Shown here: in pieces, positions 18,145-25,443 of the stretch
Position numbering within the stretch: position 1 is the stretch's first letter
Layout of the letters: each line of letters starts with the position of its first letter
DNA from: Phycisphaerales bacterium
GTDB lineage: Bacteria > Planctomycetota > Phycisphaerae > Sedimentisphaerales > Anaerohalosphaeraceae
Reading direction: 5' to 3'
Length of the DNA stretch: 37,092 bases
Assembly: GCA_011053245.1 (NCBI GenBank)
Contig: DRGS01000230.1
Location: forward strand, 1 to 37,092
Notes under the pieces: model-generated
Told to the model about the DNA's origin: nothing
The model's input: only the letters and a program-made list of their open reading frames with translations
The model's database searches: none
Program-made: the position numbers and the translations under genes

Positions 18145-19077
18145 CTATAAAAACGCTTCATCGAGTATCTGCTGGAGTGTGCAGGTCGCGATGCAGATCG
18201 ATGTGTCGGCAGCGCCGTAGTATATCTTCATTTCTCCGCTGTCCTCGATGACCGCTCCGCATGCGAAGCATACATTTCCTACATCACCGATGCGTTCATA
18301 GTCTTCACGCGGTGAAAGTATCGGGCTGTTGCCCCGTTTTATAACTTTTGACGGGTCATCAAGGTCAAGCAGCACCACGCCTATCCGGTAGATCGGACCA
18401 GCCGAGGTCATCTTCACACCGTGATATATCTCGAGCCAGCCCTGATCCGTTTCTATCGGAGTAACGGAGGCTCCGATCCTGTAATCATCCCAGTACCCCG
18501 GTCTCGGCGTGATTATCACCTCTGAGCCTCCCCAGTTTACAAGGTCCGGCGAGTACGAAACCCATATACTGCCGCGTCCTCCACCGATAGGGCGGTCAAG
18601 TCGGGCATATCTGCCTCTTATCTTCCGCGGAAAGAGGATACCGTCCTTGTTGCCAGGCTCTGATATCAGTGCTATCCGTTCATAGTTGACATAATCTTCC
18701 GTTTTCGCCAAGGCGATCCTCGGCCCCTGCTCACCGACCGGCGTATATACAACATAACATGTCCCTTCGACGATTGTTACCCGTGGATCTTCGATGCCTT
18801 TGCTTTCGTAAAGTGCAAACGGCCCTTCTTTTGCCGGCAGCATGACGGGCTTTTCGTCGATCGTAAAGTTAAGACCGTCTTTGCTCCGGGCAAGTGCGAA
18901 AAAAGAATATCCACGCTGACCCTCTATACGAAGCAGCAGGTAAACACCGTCATCTGTTACTATCGGCGTACCGTTAAAAACCGTATTGGCGCGGAACGGA
19001 ATATCTTCGACGGTGATCGCCGGATTACCTTCCCAGCGATGCAGCAGGTCACGTCCATCTTTTCCGTTGCGGGCCAT
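18145..19077 (-). CDS. GH130-family glycoside phosphorylase/hydrolase (canonical copy)
   Basis: A 310-residue five-bladed beta-propeller protein of family GH130, which includes phosphorylases of beta-mannosides such as 4-O-beta-mannosyl-glucose and beta-1,2-mannobiose. Conserved features: 'TVFNGTPIVTDDGVYLLLR' near the N terminus, the catalytic-region motif GIEDPRV (Asp97 the expected proton donor), 'TPRPGYWDDYRIG', 'GWLEIYHGV' and 'ILSPREDYE'. There is no signal peptide, so it acts in the cytoplasm. Its ATG directly abuts the TAG of the upstream GH130 paralogue, and AAGGAG lies 7 nt before it inside that gene, so translation is probably coupled. The exact disaccharide cannot be read from sequence. 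Confidence 0.9.
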   Translation of the reverse strand: MARNGKDGRDLLHRWEGNPAITVEDIPFRANTVFNGTPIVTDDGVYLLLRIEGQRGYSFFALARSKDGLNFTIDEKPVMLPAKEGPFALYESKGIEDPRVTIVEGTCYVVYTPVGEQGPRIALAKTEDYVNYERIALISEPGNKDGILFPRKIRGRYARLDRPIGGGRGSIWVSYSPDLVNWGGSEVIITPRPGYWDDYRIGASVTPIETDQGWLEIYHGVKMTSAGPIYRIGVVLLDLDDPSKVIKRGNSPILSPREDYERIGDVGNVCFACGAVIEDSGEMKIYYGAADTSICIATCTLQQILDEAFL

Positions 19078-20040
19078 CTAATACTCCTTATCACTTGCAA
19101 AGCAGTTGGCGACGATCTCTTTGACGGTTGTTTCGCCGATGCAGATACAACTGTTCGCCGCTCCGTAGAATATCTTCAACTTGCCGCTGTCACTGACCAG
19201 CATGCCGGTTGCGAAGACTATGTTCGGAACGTCTCCGATCCTTTCGTAATTCTCTCTTGGCGACAATATCGGGATCCCCGCTCGTCCCACGACTTTCGTT
19301 GGTTCGGCTTTGTCGAGTATCACCGCACCCAAACGATAGATTGGGCCTGCCGAGGTGTCCTTTGCCCCATAGTACAATACCAGCCACCCATACTTTGTTT
19401 CGACAGGCGTGGTCCCTGCGCCTATACGGCTTGCGTCCCAGTATCCTCCGCGAGGAGTAATAACCAATTCGCTTGAGCCCCAGTGGATAAGGTCGTCGCT
19501 ATAACTTATCCAGATGCTCTCTCCATGTGCGGGTCTTTCCAGGCGGGCGTATCGTCCCTTTATCCTTGCCGGGAAGAGCACACCCGCCTTTGTATCCGGC
19601 TCGGAGATAAGACCTATGCGTTCTACCTTTTGAAAATCCTTCGTCCGGGCCAGTGCCAACCGGAAACCGTGTTTTCCCAATGCGGTATAAGATATATAGT
19701 AAACACCTTCAAGCAATGTCACCCGCGCGTCAAGAACGCCATGAGTTTCATGCTGTTTGTATTTCGCATCGTCGGAGGGGCTGAGAAATGGCGCAACCTC
19801 AACATTATAATTGCCGTCTCCGCCAAGATGACCAAGGTGGATGCATCGCTGGCCCGCGAGATTTTCAATGGTTATCAGGAGAAGGGTCTGCCCCTGAAAA
19901 TCGACAACGCTGGCATTGTGAATGTCAGAGCACTTGAATTCGAGATCACAGATGTCGATCAGCGGATTGCCCGCCCAGCGGTGGACGATGTCTCTACCCT
20001 GTTTGGGGATGGGAAATATTTCATTTTTTTCTGTCGCCAT
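19078..20040 (-). CDS. GH130-like protein, divergent paralogue
   Basis: A 320-residue paralogue of the next gene, sharing 'GILFP/GVLFPARIKGRYARL', 'YWDASRIGAGTTPVE', 'GPIYRLG' and 'ILSPRENYERIGDV'. At positions conserved in the family it departs: the GIEDPR motif of the neighbour is GVLDARV here (Asp104 kept, Glu and Pro lost), 'VFN' is 'IHN', and the strand ending 'LLLR' is 'LLIT'. It may have a different specificity, or serve as a non-catalytic partner of the other copy. No signal peptide. First gene of the two-gene unit; only a weak AGAGA lies before its ATG. The family assignment is secure; activity is not. Confidence 0.82.
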   Translation of the reverse strand: MATEKNEIFPIPKQGRDIVHRWAGNPLIDICDLEFKCSDIHNASVVDFQGQTLLLITIENLAGQRCIHLGHLGGDGNYNVEVAPFLSPSDDAKYKQHETHGVLDARVTLLEGVYYISYTALGKHGFRLALARTKDFQKVERIGLISEPDTKAGVLFPARIKGRYARLERPAHGESIWISYSDDLIHWGSSELVITPRGGYWDASRIGAGTTPVETKYGWLVLYYGAKDTSAGPIYRLGAVILDKAEPTKVVGRAGIPILSPRENYERIGDVPNIVFATGMLVSDSGKLKIFYGAANSCICIGETTVKEIVANCFASDKEY

Positions 20041-20308
20041 GGCGTTTCTCTAAAATCCTGTCGTTACTTCGGTTATATCGGCTGTCAAACCTGAGAACTT
20101 GCTTGTATTGTGATTCTATGGAGTTTTGATTTGCAAATCCAGAAAAATAGGTTAAACTTTAAGACGAGGGTGGTCCGATAATACAGATAAGGATGGGTGA
20201 AGCATTGCGGAAAGGGATGTCTGGGGCGGCGCATCGTGAGGATATTTCCATCTGTGACGGTTGATATGCTGTTTGGCCGTGACAAAAAGTTAATTTGAAG
20301 GAGAACTC

Positions 20309-20674
20309 GTGCTTGGAGAAATGATCGGATATGCCCCAATCCATGAAAAAGATCTGCCCGTTGACGCCCGTATACGCCTTACCACCTTTTCACTTACAGA
20401 GGCGAAGTACGGACTGAAAGTAAAGGTTATCGGCTGTATGGAGCTCAAGGACGCTCCTTTCTTGCCGGACTGTGTCAGAGGAACGATAGACCTGGCAGGA
20501 AAGTCCATTCCTGTTATCGATTCCCCGGCCCGGACAGGCAACCATCCCAGGAAGATCACTTCAGATGCCTGCATCGTAGTTTCAAAGGACAGTCCCGACG
20601 CACCGACATATACTTCGGGTGTGATCTACGAAGATATTTCGGAAGTCCTCGATCTCATCAAGGGCAAACTGTAG
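20309..20674 (+). CDS. CheW-like domain protein
   Basis: A 121-residue cytoplasmic protein consisting of one CheW-like fold. The key stretch 'LPDCVRGTIDLAGKSIPVID' matches the CheW core (P..vrGvi.LRGk.ipVid), where CheW couples chemoreceptors to the kinase CheA. The Arg usual in the LRG turn is Ala here. GTG 20309 is the preferred start, with AAGGAG six nt upstream; an ATG at 20321 is possible. No cheA, receptor or flagellar gene is nearby, so it may serve a distant chemosensory array or an unrelated scaffold function. It converges on mobA with 15 bp between stops. Possible -10 GATAAT at 20177-20182 but no good -35. Confidence 0.7.
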   Translation: MLGEMIGYAPIHEKDLPVDARIRLTTFSLTEAKYGLKVKVIGCMELKDAPFLPDCVRGTIDLAGKSIPVIDSPARTGNHPRKITSDACIVVSKDSPDAPTYTSGVIYEDISEVLDLIKGKL

Positions 20675-20689
20675 GCTCGTTTGCGGATA

Positions 20690-21295
20690 TCACGCGGTAT
20701 CCTTTGGATCGCGAAAGCCCTTGTAAATCCGCAAAGCCTCCTCGTAGTCCTGATCCGTGTTGATATTGAAAAAAGATATCCCTTCCGGGTCGAATTGCTG
20801 GACGGTTTCCATGGGTATGGAATTGACATTTACCTTGTCATAAAACAAGATAACCTTCCTTTCAGTCTCTAATGTCTTTCGGATGTGTTCGATACACCTG
20901 CGGGAATAAACCGCACAAAGCGGTTCGTAGCAGCCATGCCACATCGGCACCGCTACATCAAAACCCACTGCCGCTGCATTAAGATGCTTAATGAGTGCTT
21001 CCTGAACAAAGGGTGTATCGCATGTCGTAACGAAACAGTATTCGCTTTGGCTTTTCTCAAGGCCGCAGCAAAGCCCCATCAATGGCCCGAAACCCTCTTT
21101 TTCATCGGGTACAAGAGTAACTGGCAGGTGCTCATAAGCTGCAGGGTTGTTCGTTACTACGATGATCCGCGAGAAAATGCCCGAAAGCAGGTTGACTTTT
21201 CGCTCGATAAGACTCTTGCCCCCGATCTCGAGAAAAGCCTTTTCCCTGCCGCCCATCCGCCTCTGTTTACCGCCTGAAAGTATAATTGCATCCAT
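20690..21295 (-). CDS. mobA: Molybdenum cofactor guanylyltransferase
   Basis: A 201-residue cytoplasmic nucleotidyltransferase that would attach GMP from GTP to molybdopterin to give the guanine dinucleotide cofactor. Motifs: LSGGKQRRMGGREK at the N terminus (family LAGGxSxRMGxDK), 'TTCDTPFVQ' (metal-binding Asp) and C-terminal 'FFNINTDQDYEEAL' (family NiNTpeDl). ATG 21295 gives the classical 'MDAIILSGG' start; an in-frame upstream ATG at 21361 would overlap the preceding gene. Last of four same-strand genes with gaps of 31, 30 and 9 bp. No molybdoenzyme or other moa/moe genes are in the window. Confidence 0.88.
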   Translation of the reverse strand: MDAIILSGGKQRRMGGREKAFLEIGGKSLIERKVNLLSGIFSRIIVVTNNPAAYEHLPVTLVPDEKEGFGPLMGLCCGLEKSQSEYCFVTTCDTPFVQEALIKHLNAAAVGFDVAVPMWHGCYEPLCAVYSRRCIEHIRKTLETERKVILFYDKVNVNSIPMETVQQFDPEGISFFNINTDQDYEEALRIYKGFRDPKDTA

Positions 21296-21326
21296 AATGC
21301 CAAGCCAACCAGTCCTCTGCGGCGGA

Positions 21327-21581
21327 TTATTGCTGCTCCTGACCGTCTTCTTGTGCTGCATCTGACGGTTTCTTTTTATTCCTCAAACCATAAATAAGCC
21401 CGGCGGTAATCGCGGCAACTATCAGATTATGAAAGTTAAGTTGTGCGAAATCCACATTACCAAAATCAACAAAGATAATCCCAACGCTCTTTTCACTCAG
21501 ATCGACAAGTGGCGGAAACAAAAGAACCGCTGAAAGAACTATTATTCCGCAAGTTAATGCACGCTTTTGTTTCTTATTCAT
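21327..21581 (-). CDS. Small two-helix membrane protein
   Basis: An 84-residue protein with two predicted hydrophobic segments, 'ALTCGIIVLSAVLLFPPLV' and 'NLIVAAITAGLIYGL', a positively charged loop after the second (RNKKK) and a Gln/Glu/Asp-rich tail. I do not recognise a family. GGAGAG precedes the ATG at good spacing, and it sits in tight order between the nitrilase-family gene and mobA, so it is probably real and co-transcribed. Confidence 0.7.
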   Translation of the reverse strand: MNKKQKRALTCGIIVLSAVLLFPPLVDLSEKSVGIIFVDFGNVDFAQLNFHNLIVAAITAGLIYGLRNKKKPSDAAQEDGQEQQ

Positions 21582-21611
21582 GATCTCTCCAAATTTGCTT
21601 CCATAAAAAAG

Positions 21612-22460
21612 TTAAATGCACGTTGTATCCTTCGACCTCGGATCATCGATCTTGGGTCCGTTACTGAGTGCTCCATTCATTGCCATTTCCCTGAAAGATT
21701 CAGAAGGGTCATAGTGATCCTCGTCGAGATTTACGTTGTTGACCATGATGTCGCACCGATTGATCCTTAAATTTCCTACGATCTTGCCGTCAGGCCGGAT
21801 AAGACACGATCCATAAGGGCAATAAACTCCGCTTGCATTGACCATACTTATCCAGAAATAGTTCGTCGCCGCTCTGCACTGCATCGTTTGCCGCATAATA
21901 TGCTTGTGTATGCTCTTGCCTTTCTGTCTGGCATTATAGAACGACTGGAAGATACAATCAACACCGGCTTTCTGTAATGCGCGATAAATTTCCGGAAATC
22001 GCAGGTCGAAACAGATAAGCAGCGTGCACCTGATCTCGTTAATCTCAAAATGCACAAACCTGCTGCCCGGCGTAAAGTGCCCCAAATCCCGCTCCGTACA
22101 GAATCTCTTATCGTATCGGTCGGCGATCTGCCCATCGGGATTGATAAGATACAAGCTGTTATGCGGTTTATTGCCGGCGCTAAGACGGTGCGAACTGCCC
22201 AAAACCACCCATATACGCAATTGACCCGCAAGAGTCATAATGCTCTCCATTTCCTTTTTCAGCAGATCCCAGTCAAAACCTTCAAAACTCTCAAAGTCAG
22301 TTCCTGCGTATCCGCTGAGCGCACACTCCGGAAAATGTACTATATCAGCGGCATTATTTTTTGCTTCCCGTATATATTTACGGATGTCCCTGGCGTTTTG
22401 GGATATCGATTTACCCACTGCAAATTGACATGCAGCCACATTAAGTCCCGGAGAAGCCAT
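21612..22460 (-). CDS. Carbon-nitrogen hydrolase (nitrilase superfamily)
   Basis: A 282-residue cytoplasmic amidase-type enzyme. The full Glu-Lys-Cys triad is visible: Glu45 in HFPECALSG, Lys118 in YDKRFCTERDLGHFTPG and Cys150 in CTLLICFDLRFPE. This superfamily hydrolyses C-N bonds in amides, carbamoyl compounds and nitriles; the DKRFCTERDL context and 'PYGSCLIRPDGKIVG' suit an omega-amidase or N-carbamoyl/amide hydrolase, but the substrate cannot be fixed. It lies 9 bp after a membrane protein gene and 30 bp before a small membrane protein gene, so it is probably in one operon with them and mobA. Confidence 0.9.
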   Translation of the reverse strand: MASPGLNVAACQFAVGKSISQNARDIRKYIREAKNNAADIVHFPECALSGYAGTDFESFEGFDWDLLKKEMESIMTLAGQLRIWVVLGSSHRLSAGNKPHNSLYLINPDGQIADRYDKRFCTERDLGHFTPGSRFVHFEINEIRCTLLICFDLRFPEIYRALQKAGVDCIFQSFYNARQKGKSIHKHIMRQTMQCRAATNYFWISMVNASGVYCPYGSCLIRPDGKIVGNLRINRCDIMVNNVNLDEDHYDPSESFREMAMNGALSNGPKIDDPRSKDTTCI

Positions 22461-22469
22461 AAAAGTCCC

Positions 22470-23045
22470 TTATTTTTTCTTCCAATATCCACGTCGAAAG
22501 ACATTGCGCCATAGAAAAAGCCAATGCCGTGACCGTAGTTTTACCTTCACCGAGTCCTTGTCCATATCAAATAGTTCCAGATACCCCATGCTCGACATCA
22601 CTTGGCGGAGGTATCTTTTTGCGCTGCCTTCAGGTAGATTCTCCATAAACTCCAGCCCCGTAAATAGAATCTCATGGACATCCGTACCATTTGGCCCAAA
22701 GCTCATATGCTGTAGATAGCGTTTAAGCTTCCTCTTGATCTCGCCCGGATTGGGGTACAGCAGACGGATCCTCATAGAATGAAAGTGCTCCCGCAAGGCA
22801 ATACCGACGGGTAGGGCGATAAAATATACAAAAAGTGACCAAACCGGCACAGGGACGTGGGTTTTCATGATAGACATAAAGTCAATGATCACAGCGACCA
22901 CCCAGCCGGAAACGTCAAAAACACCACATTTATCCAACGCAACTCCAACCCCGACCGTGAGATATGTGATAACGACCACGATCAAGGCAACCTGATCATA
23001 GTCATACAATTGGCGCCACCACCAGATAGCATGTTTTTTTTGCAT
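22470..23045 (-). CDS. Membrane protein of unknown function
   Basis: A 191-residue protein with two clear hydrophobic segments ('VALIVVVITYLTVGVGVAL' and 'VWSLFVYFIALPVGIAL') and a shorter one ('WVVAVIIDFMSI'). The C-terminal half is soluble and basic, includes 'GEIKRKLKRYLQHMSFGPNG' and ends in WKKK. No domain is recognised. It is the first gene of the minus-strand run toward mobA and is divergent from nikR. AGG lies 5 nt before the ATG. Confidence 0.75.
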   Translation of the reverse strand: MQKKHAIWWWRQLYDYDQVALIVVVITYLTVGVGVALDKCGVFDVSGWVVAVIIDFMSIMKTHVPVPVWSLFVYFIALPVGIALREHFHSMRIRLLYPNPGEIKRKLKRYLQHMSFGPNGTDVHEILFTGLEFMENLPEGSAKRYLRQVMSSMGYLELFDMDKDSVKVKLRSRHWLFLWRNVFRRGYWKKK

Positions 23046-23207
23046 ACGACCTATCCATAAACTCTATAAAGCACATACTTTTACAACTTTTGGCTCTGCT
23101 CTCCCAAAGTACCCTATCAACCCCAAAATGTCAACACGTACCATGACAACTGTTCAGAGGGACTTTTTCAGCCCCTCCCCTTTGGCCCCTTTATTTCGCG
23201 AAAAGCC

Positions 23208-23236
23208 TTTTAATCGCAGTTGCGATAGGCTATAAT
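23208..23236 (+). promoter_or_regulatory. nikR promoter with inverted-repeat operator
   Basis: A perfect -10 TATAAT (23231-23236) lies 33 bp before the nikR ATG. The expected -35 position (23208-23213) is weak. The spacer holds a perfect inverted repeat ATCGCA-GT-TGCGAT (23213-23226), a likely binding site for a regulator acting on this promoter. It does not resemble the E. coli NikR site (GTATGA and TCATAC spaced by 16). Confidence 0.5.
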
Positions 23237-23269
23237 CACGCACTGATCTAATCGTCTTTGGAGAGTTTT

Positions 23270-23677
23270 ATGCAGGAACGAATTGGAATTTCACTTGATA
23301 GCGACCTTCTGACAGGTTTTGATGCCCTCATTAAGCAGCAGGGTTATACGAACCGCTCCGAGGCTGTACGCGACTTGATACGCGAGAAACTGGCGAAAGA
23401 GAAGTTAGCCAATCCCAAAACACAGGCTGTGGCGGCTGTCTTCGTGGTTTACGACCATCACCACCCGCAAGTTTCGCAGAAGCTGATGGCTCTTCAGCAC
23501 AGCGATTTTCTCAAGATCATCTCGTCGATCCATGTACACATCGGCCACCATGACTGCCTCGAAGTGATACTTATTCGCGGTAAGGTCAGCGAAATAAGCA
23601 AGCTTGGCGAAAATATCGTCAGCCTGAAAGGCGTAAAGCTCGGCCGGGTAAACCTCATCAGTCCGCACCAACATTAG
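23270..23677 (+). CDS. nikR: Nickel-responsive transcriptional regulator NikR
   Basis: A 135-residue homotetrameric repressor with an N-terminal ribbon-helix-helix ('RIGISLDSDLLTGFDALI', 'NRSEAVRDLIREKL') and a C-terminal ACT-like nickel domain. The four nickel ligands known from E. coli NikR (H76, H87, H89, C95) align as His77 (LQHSDF), His88 and His90 (HVHIGHH) and Cys96 (DCLEV), so nickel sensing should be intact. ATG 23270 is chosen because GGAG (23260-23263) is 6 nt upstream; an in-frame TTG at 23258 is not. No nickel transporter, hydrogenase or urease is in the window, so its targets are elsewhere. An inverted repeat overlaps its promoter. Confidence 0.95.
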   Translation: MQERIGISLDSDLLTGFDALIKQQGYTNRSEAVRDLIREKLAKEKLANPKTQAVAAVFVVYDHHHPQVSQKLMALQHSDFLKIISSIHVHIGHHDCLEVILIRGKVSEISKLGENIVSLKGVKLGRVNLISPHQH

Positions 23678-23718
23678 TCTTGACCGGCGGGGAGTTTAAT
23701 GATTTAATACATATTCAA

Positions 23719-23792
23719 GGGCGTTTAGCTCAGTTGGCTAGAGCGCACGGATCACACCCGTGAGGTCACAGGTTCAAGTCCTGTAACGCCCA
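23719..23792 (+). tRNA. tRNA-Val (anticodon CAC)
   Basis: A complete cloverleaf: acceptor GGGCGTT/AACGCCC, D stem GCTC/GAGC, anticodon stem CACGG/CCGTG with loop ATCACAC giving anticodon CAC (codon GUG), variable loop AGGTC, T stem ACAGG/CCTGT with TTCAAGT, discriminator A at 23792. The 3' CCA is not encoded. Confidence 0.95.
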
Positions 23793-23859
23793 ATTAGATA
23801 AACCTATACTATACAAGGGTTTGTGTAGATTTTTTTGTTTCCAAAATTTAATTATTGAA

Positions 23860-24105
23860 TTAATCTTTTTTTTCTTTGTGCAGAGTTTGTGCAGAATGGA
23901 GTTTTTTGGGACGTCCTCTGCCACGTTTTTGATCCCCATTTGCGATGAGTATATCCAATTCTCCTTTGTCAAAGGCAAAGTGTCCTGCGATTTTTTTGGG
24001 GTGTAATACCCCTCTCTTGATCAGTCGGTATCGGTTTAAGGCAAATGATCCATTGGTAAAAGGAGGGCTTTTCGGCCCGGTAAAAATAAAACAGCAAAAG
24101 TAAGA
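23860..24105 (-). pseudogene. Remnant of an excisionase-like HTH protein
   Basis: A minus-strand frame without a credible start reads '...ALNRYRLIKRGVLHPKKI', then 'AGHFAFDKGELDILIANG' and 'KRGRGRPKKLHS', and stops at 23860. The order recognition helix, wing and acidic helix followed by an AT-hook-like GRGRPKK resembles HTH_17/AlpA-type excisionases and related small regulators. The N-terminal half of the HTH is not present. Its location directly beyond a tRNA gene, a common integration site, suggests a leftover of an integrated element. The frame assignment is by hand translation; the family call is tentative. Confidence 0.4.
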
Positions 24106-24267
24106 TGAATAGCCAATGATGAAAGGGTAGAATAATGTTTGGTAAACAGTTTCCCGTGCGCTTATTTTGTCATAATTTCTTGATTTCTCAAGAATTAATT
24201 GCTACCGTGTAAGCATAATTAGAAGTAGCTATATATGTTTGTCCCCCACGCGTAAAGGAATTAAGAT
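24106..24267. promoter_or_regulatory. Upstream region of the rhamnose genes with a 7-bp inverted repeat
   Basis: AT-rich region containing a perfect inverted repeat TTCTTGA-TTTC-TCAAGAA (24177-24194), of the size of a dimeric repressor site. No convincing -35/-10 pair is obvious. It could be the operator region of the rhamnose genes. Confidence 0.35.
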
Positions 24268-24312
24268 ATGAAATTAGTGGAAAAGTATGCAAAAGAAGTT
24301 GAGCTTTGTTAA
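24268..24312 (+). CDS. Possible 14-codon leader peptide before the rhamnose genes
   Basis: ATG 24268 is preceded by AAAGGA (24254-24259) at an ideal 8-nt spacing and encodes 14 residues (MKLVEKYAKEVELC) before TAA. After this TAA the same frame stays open for another 14 codons and ends with TAA at 24355-24357, overlapping the ribosome binding site of the next gene. It may be a leader peptide, or the remains of a short gene with an in-frame stop. Confidence 0.35.
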   Translation: MKLVEKYAKEVELC

Positions 24313-24367
24313 ATTACAAAAATAAAAAATGAGTTAGAGTTTATAAATTTATACTAAGGATATTATT

Positions 24368-25432
24368 TTGACAGGTATAGAACAGATCGTAGAGTTATCG
24401 CACAAATATGGCATTGCAGATTATGTAAGAGGCGGCGGTGGCAATACATCATACAAGAATGATACGACCATATGGGTTAAGCCTTCGGGGACAACTCTTC
24501 TTTCTATAAAGGCAGAGGATTTCGTTGCCATGGATCGTGCAAACCTTAACACACTTAACGATGTTACACCGCCTACAGATCCAACCCAGCGTGAAGTACT
24601 GGTTAAGGAATACATGCTGAAAGCAAAGCTCGATCCAGACAGCGGCAGACCCTCAGTTGAAGCACCTTTGCATAACTCATTGGACACCGCCTTTGTAGTT
24701 CACACGCACCCAGCCGTTGTTAACGGAATGACATGCGGAATAAATGGCAAAGATGCTTGCCAAAAACTTTTCCCCGAAGCACTCTGGATAGACTACATTG
24801 ACCCAGGCTATACCCTTTGCATGAAAGTCCGTGATGACATCAATGACTATAAGGCGAGACACGGCAAAGAACCATCAGTTATTTTTCTCGATAATCATGG
24901 CGCGTTCATTTCAGGTGACACTTCTGAGGAAATAGAAGCTTTATACAGCAAGGTGATGTCTGTTCTGAAAGAAAAATATAACGCGGCAAGTCTCACAACC
25001 GAACTTGAAATAGGACTATTGCCTGCTAAAGATAAGCAGGATTCTGCGATAGCTTTTATCAAAGAGAACTATCCTGCTGATGGAATATGCATCGAACTTT
25101 CCGGCAGTTTCGCTGTGCCGCAAGGCCCCATATCTCCTGACCACATCGTTTATTCAAAATCTTATATCTTCATCGGAACACCTGACAAGCATGCTCTTGG
25201 TGATTTCCAAAAGAAACATGGCTACTTGCCAAACGTCATTGCATGGGAGAATATGGTCTTCGGTGTCGGAGCTACTGAAAATAAGGCCTCGCTTGCTCTT
25301 GAGTTTGCACAGGACGGCGCGTTGGTAACGCAGTTGACAACGGTCTTTGGTGGTATTGATTACCTTACTAATGTTTCCGTGGATTTTATTGAGAACTGGG
25401 AAGTTGAATCTTATAGAAGCAAACAATTATAG
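24368..25432 (+). CDS. rhaD: Class II aldolase, probable rhamnulose-1-phosphate aldolase
   Basis: A 354-residue cytoplasmic class II aldolase/adducin-family protein. Zinc-site residues are visible: Glu98 (VEAPLHNS), His112 and His114 (VVHTHPAVV) and His177 (LDNHGAF), with the glycine-rich phosphate-binding segment '[11 protein letters not shown]' and 'WVKPSGTTL'. By position directly before L-rhamnose isomerase it should cleave L-rhamnulose 1-phosphate to dihydroxyacetone phosphate and L-lactaldehyde; it resembles the aldolase half of the RhaD/short-chain-dehydrogenase fusions more than E. coli RhaD. TTG 24368 is the start, 7 nt after AAGGA (24356-24360). First main gene of a four-gene unit; 11 bp to rhaA. 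Confidence 0.85.
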   Translation: MTGIEQIVELSHKYGIADYVRGGGGNTSYKNDTTIWVKPSGTTLLSIKAEDFVAMDRANLNTLNDVTPPTDPTQREVLVKEYMLKAKLDPDSGRPSVEAPLHNSLDTAFVVHTHPAVVNGMTCGINGKDACQKLFPEALWIDYIDPGYTLCMKVRDDINDYKARHGKEPSVIFLDNHGAFISGDTSEEIEALYSKVMSVLKEKYNAASLTTELEIGLLPAKDKQDSAIAFIKENYPADGICIELSGSFAVPQGPISPDHIVYSKSYIFIGTPDKHALGDFQKKHGYLPNVIAWENMVFGVGATENKASLALEFAQDGALVTQLTTVFGGIDYLTNVSVDFIENWEVESYRSKQL

Positions 25433-25443
25433 GGATAAACAAA

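Noticed and set aside
21296..21361. 22-residue N-terminal extension of MobA
   Set aside because: It would overlap the preceding gene and precedes the normal family start MDAIILSGG.
23713..23800. Direct repeat of the tRNA 3' end as an att site within the window
   Set aside because: I found no second copy of the T-arm/acceptor sequence elsewhere in the window.
24299..24355. Promoter TTGAGC/ATAAAA or TATACT just before the rhamnose aldolase
   Set aside because: No combination has both hexamers near consensus with correct spacing; AT-rich sequence gives such matches by chance.
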